DNA of 64,000 bases from Jacaranda mimosifolia (Eukaryota > Streptophyta > Magnoliopsida > Lamiales > Bignoniaceae), in contig CM032131.1 in assembly GCA_018894105.1 (NCBI GenBank), forward strand, positions 19,139,578 to 19,203,577. The letters run 5' to 3'. A model generated the notes under the pieces. The model was not told where the DNA came from and made no database searches. It worked only from the letters and a program-made list of their open reading frames with translations. Positions 63,001 to 64,000 of the stretch are shown piece by piece (the stretch's first letter is position 1; each line of letters starts with the position of its first letter). The translations under genes and the position numbers were made by a program.

Positions 63001-63813
63001 AGAGGAAGTGATCATTCAATATAGTATTAGAGCTACGCCAAGTAAGAGGTTGGAGAATTGGATTCAGATTCAGGTTTGGCTACCCATTTAGGAAAAAGAG
63101 CTCACATGTTAGGACTTCACAAAAAAGAATAATGCCTACACGAGGAGTATTCCCAGTTTAAGCTTATGGATGAAGTCAATACAAAAAATAGATTAATTTT
63201 ACAACTGATTTGGCACACAAGAAAAGATCTTTAACATTAGAAAGCCCACCTTGCAGGCAAAAATAAGACAGAACTGAACACTATAAATGAAGTTAATGTC
63301 TGTAAATTATTCAGACTATTGGCGCCAAGCATTCAAGAGAACAAAAACAGTAAAATGCATAAAAATAGTTGCTCTTTAATGGGAATAAGAAAATTGGGAT
63401 CGGCAATGCAGCATAGCACTTTATAAAGTATTGATAAGCTAGTAATGCAGGAAAAGAACAAGTCATAATATTACACACCTGTCCTCCAATCCTTTTTTCA
63501 GCCATCACAGATTGTGAAAGCACTGTATCTGAGACACGCTGATCCACAGCTGACAAGAACATATCTTTTGCAAATTGCTCAATGTTTTCAGAGATGTAGC
63601 CAATAACATATAGTTTGTTTGCCACCTGATAAGGGCACAAAAACACAAGTATGCAAGATTTTTAAACATAAACAACAAAACAACTTTAATCAGTAGTTAC
63701 CGACAGAACATTTCTTTCCTGGCTCAGGAGGTGCCACAAGAAGAAACAGTAGCAAGTTTTCTTACCAGGCGAACAGCTTTTGCTCGAACATCATCTTTTA
63801 AGTGAACAGAACA
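44120..63813 (-). CDS. Symplekin, 3' part of the gene (15 exons; 5' part outside window)
   Basis: Symplekin is a nuclear HEAT-repeat scaffold of the pre-mRNA cleavage and polyadenylation complex. Exons in transcript order (minus): 63813-63766, 63625-63479, 57090-56926, 56830-56768, 50471-50361, 50267-50184, 50098-50051, 48166-48092, 47574-47479, 46935-46855, 46780-46709, 45888-45844, 45714-45631, 45540-45437, 44195-44120. They sum to 1299 nt in one frame with GT-AG introns: 432 codons and TGA. Signatures include HLKDDVRAKAVRLVANKLY, SLLFALCTKKPSLLQLVFD, PVFRQLVHLPLDKFQTAL and the symplekin C-terminal domain (NPLPLLFMRTVIQAIDAFPT, MPKLWVGFLKCVSQTQPHSF, LPAPQLENAL). No coding break is seen. Two introns exceed 6 kb because of transposons. 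The N-terminal half and promoter lie beyond 64000. The Arabidopsis homologues include ESP4, but I cannot say which paralogue this matches best. Confidence 0.94.
46206..46234. repeat. (CTT)n microsatellite in a symplekin intron
   Basis: About nine CTT units followed by 'ttatttatttattta'. It lies in the intron 45889-46708. Confidence 0.9.
47029..47276. repeat. Recent 124-bp tandem duplication in a symplekin intron
   Basis: Copies 47029-47152 and 47153-47276 start 'ggacctcacaa.gtagata' and end 'ataccattagtaaca'. They have equal length and differ at only about three or four positions. The duplication lies between the exons ending 46935 and starting 47479 and carries no splice site used by the gene. 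Confidence 0.92.
48167..50050. other. Symplekin intron, nothing further recognised
   Basis: This 1.88 kb intron holds a C-run near 48841-48856 and otherwise AT-rich DNA. The + frame at 48350-48556 has no coding support. Confidence 0.6.
51062..51248 (-). repeat. 3' LTR of the copia element
   Basis: It aligns to 56171-56387 through 'actgagataagaggaag', 'cttcactcaacca', 'atatctac.taatatacta' and 'acataatatatca'. The right LTR additionally carries a duplicated 'ctacttaatatactatgata' segment, explaining its greater length. Confidence 0.75.
51360..55321 (-). pseudogene. copia gag-pol remnants
   Basis: Minus-strand traces from 5' to 3' of the element: gag KLNSSNYHYWAISIEVFI (about 55130-55210); a degenerate knuckle region ending CDLHGRRPRYAN (near 54420); protease LWILDSGPSGHMTSNS (54163-54212, with the DSG motif); integrase CQLTKHDH plus HVVHYDVWGPRRVMS (53640-53790) and a GVAERKNRHLL-type piece near 53430; reverse transcriptase NDALSHPSWKTTMDNKM then LKTAVGCK (52590-52720) and the active-site relic NVDNIVVIGDD near 52150; RNase H with HKRTKYI-type sequence near 51410. 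Stops and frameshifts are frequent. Confidence 0.82.
55991..56257. repeat. Tandem duplication of LTR-edge plus primer-binding region
   Basis: 'gaagtgggtggattaaagt' through 'ggctctagata' and on to 'tttacatcagatat' occurs at about 55991-56136 and again at about 56137-56257. The minus-strand 'ttatctagagccaaa' beside the 5' LTR resembles the copia initiator-tRNA primer site ('tggtatcagagc'), so a unit of LTR edge plus primer site is duplicated. Confidence 0.75.
56171..56387 (-). repeat. 5' LTR of the copia element
   Basis: It runs 'tgttaactgag...' to '...gctattatcaaca' in + orientation. A 50-bp segment with 'ctacttaatatactatgata' is present twice (near 56267 and 56312). Confidence 0.75.
58585..62896. 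mobile_element. Mutator-like (MULE) element in a symplekin intron, with nested solo LTR
   Basis: The ends are long inverted repeats: left 58585-58668 ('gggttgattacccaaatgcc', 'ttgaggtttggc', 'cacgaaattat') and right 62811-62896 ('gcca aacctcaag' and 'aatttcgtcaaac' in inverted sense, ending 'attaaccc'). A perfect 9-bp duplication 'tttataata' at 58576-58584 and 62897-62905 is the Mutator signature. Without the nested LTR it is about 1.7 kb and has no transposase. A C-rich, quadruplex-prone core lies at 59099-59190, with 'tggccagat/atctggcca' inverted, similar in design to the core at 19540-19716. Confidence 0.88.
59539..62149 (+). mobile_element. Solo LTR nested in the MULE (LTR family A/B, copy B)
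   Basis: It starts 'tataacgccccgacc' (first G of the usual 'tgtaacgcccc' changed to A) and ends 'cagggtgttaca' at 62149. A perfect 5-bp duplication 'ataat' lies at 59534-59538 and 62150-62154. Motifs shared in order with 615-3976 include 'aagtctaaatgacttaa' (near 59817) and 'tcaatcaagtcc' (near 61998). It is about 2.6 kb with no gag or pol. Small open frames at 59653-59953, 60119-60373 and 61155-61368 are within the LTR and not genes. Confidence 0.82.
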
Positions 63814-64000
63814 CTGCAATGTGGAATTACAAAAGTAAGAGAAAAGAACAGCACAACTGGCTCCAGATCTAAAGCTGCCAATGAAAACTGTTATAGGGGC
63901 TAATAGACATGAAACACATCTATTTCCACTCATTAAGATGCAACATATTAGAACAAAAATCTAAAGAAGCTGCTAAACAGACTAGAGGTCCATTTACTTA
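63814..64000 (-). other. Start of a further symplekin intron, running off the window
   Basis: No exon is seen between the acceptor at 63814-63815 and the window end. The preceding exon lies beyond 64000. Confidence 0.6.

Overview
The window is AT-rich nuclear DNA of a flowering plant, most likely a eudicot. The evidence is GT-AG introns in three recognisable plant genes, plant-type transposon families (Athila-like Ty3/gypsy, Ty1/copia, CACTA/EnSpm, hAT-like, MULE-like, Tourist-like MITE), and a nuclear copy of plastid trnL-intron DNA. I see no bacterial operon, CRISPR array, rRNA or tRNA gene.

Three host genes are supported. RPS15A (cytosolic ribosomal protein uS8, 130 aa) lies on + with coding exons at 7203-7869 and a TATA box plus telo-box at 5923-5945. 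IRX9H, a GT43 xylan-backbone glycosyltransferase of 415 aa, lies on + at 13672-17177 in three exons. The 3' part of a symplekin gene (mRNA 3'-end processing scaffold) lies on - in 15 exons from 63813 down to the stop at 44120; its 5' part is beyond the window end. IRX9H and symplekin converge tail to tail. Their Arabidopsis counterparts are, as I recall, neighbours on chromosome 1, so the roughly 27 kb between them here looks like a conserved gene pair pushed apart by transposons.

Layout: 1-5825 repeats (part of a hAT-like element, a 3.36 kb solo LTR with an internal 30-bp tandem array, a hAT-like element carrying a nested Tourist-like MITE that ends about 120 bp upstream of the RPS15A TATA box); 5.9-7.9 kb RPS15A; 8.7-10.3 kb two hAT-like elements with 8-bp target duplications; 11.4-12.9 kb a dead gypsy pol fragment split by another hAT-like element; 13.3-17.2 kb IRX9H; 19.1-20.1 kb a MULE-like element with a G-rich core; 21.7-22.7 kb a hAT-like element; 23.4-36.9 kb a nest built on a broken CACTA element with a solo LTR, an internally deleted Athila-like element and a TIR element carrying plastid trnL-intron sequence; 37-44 kb mostly unrecognised sequence with small MITE candidates; 44.1-64 kb symplekin, whose two 6.3-6.4 kb introns hold a degenerate copia element and a MULE with a nested solo LTR.

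The three host genes do not form a pathway. Nothing in the window is convincingly a new functional system. The most interesting observations are structural: nested insertions datable by matching target duplications, a plastid fragment inside a TIR element, and a short stop-free in-frame intron in symplekin.
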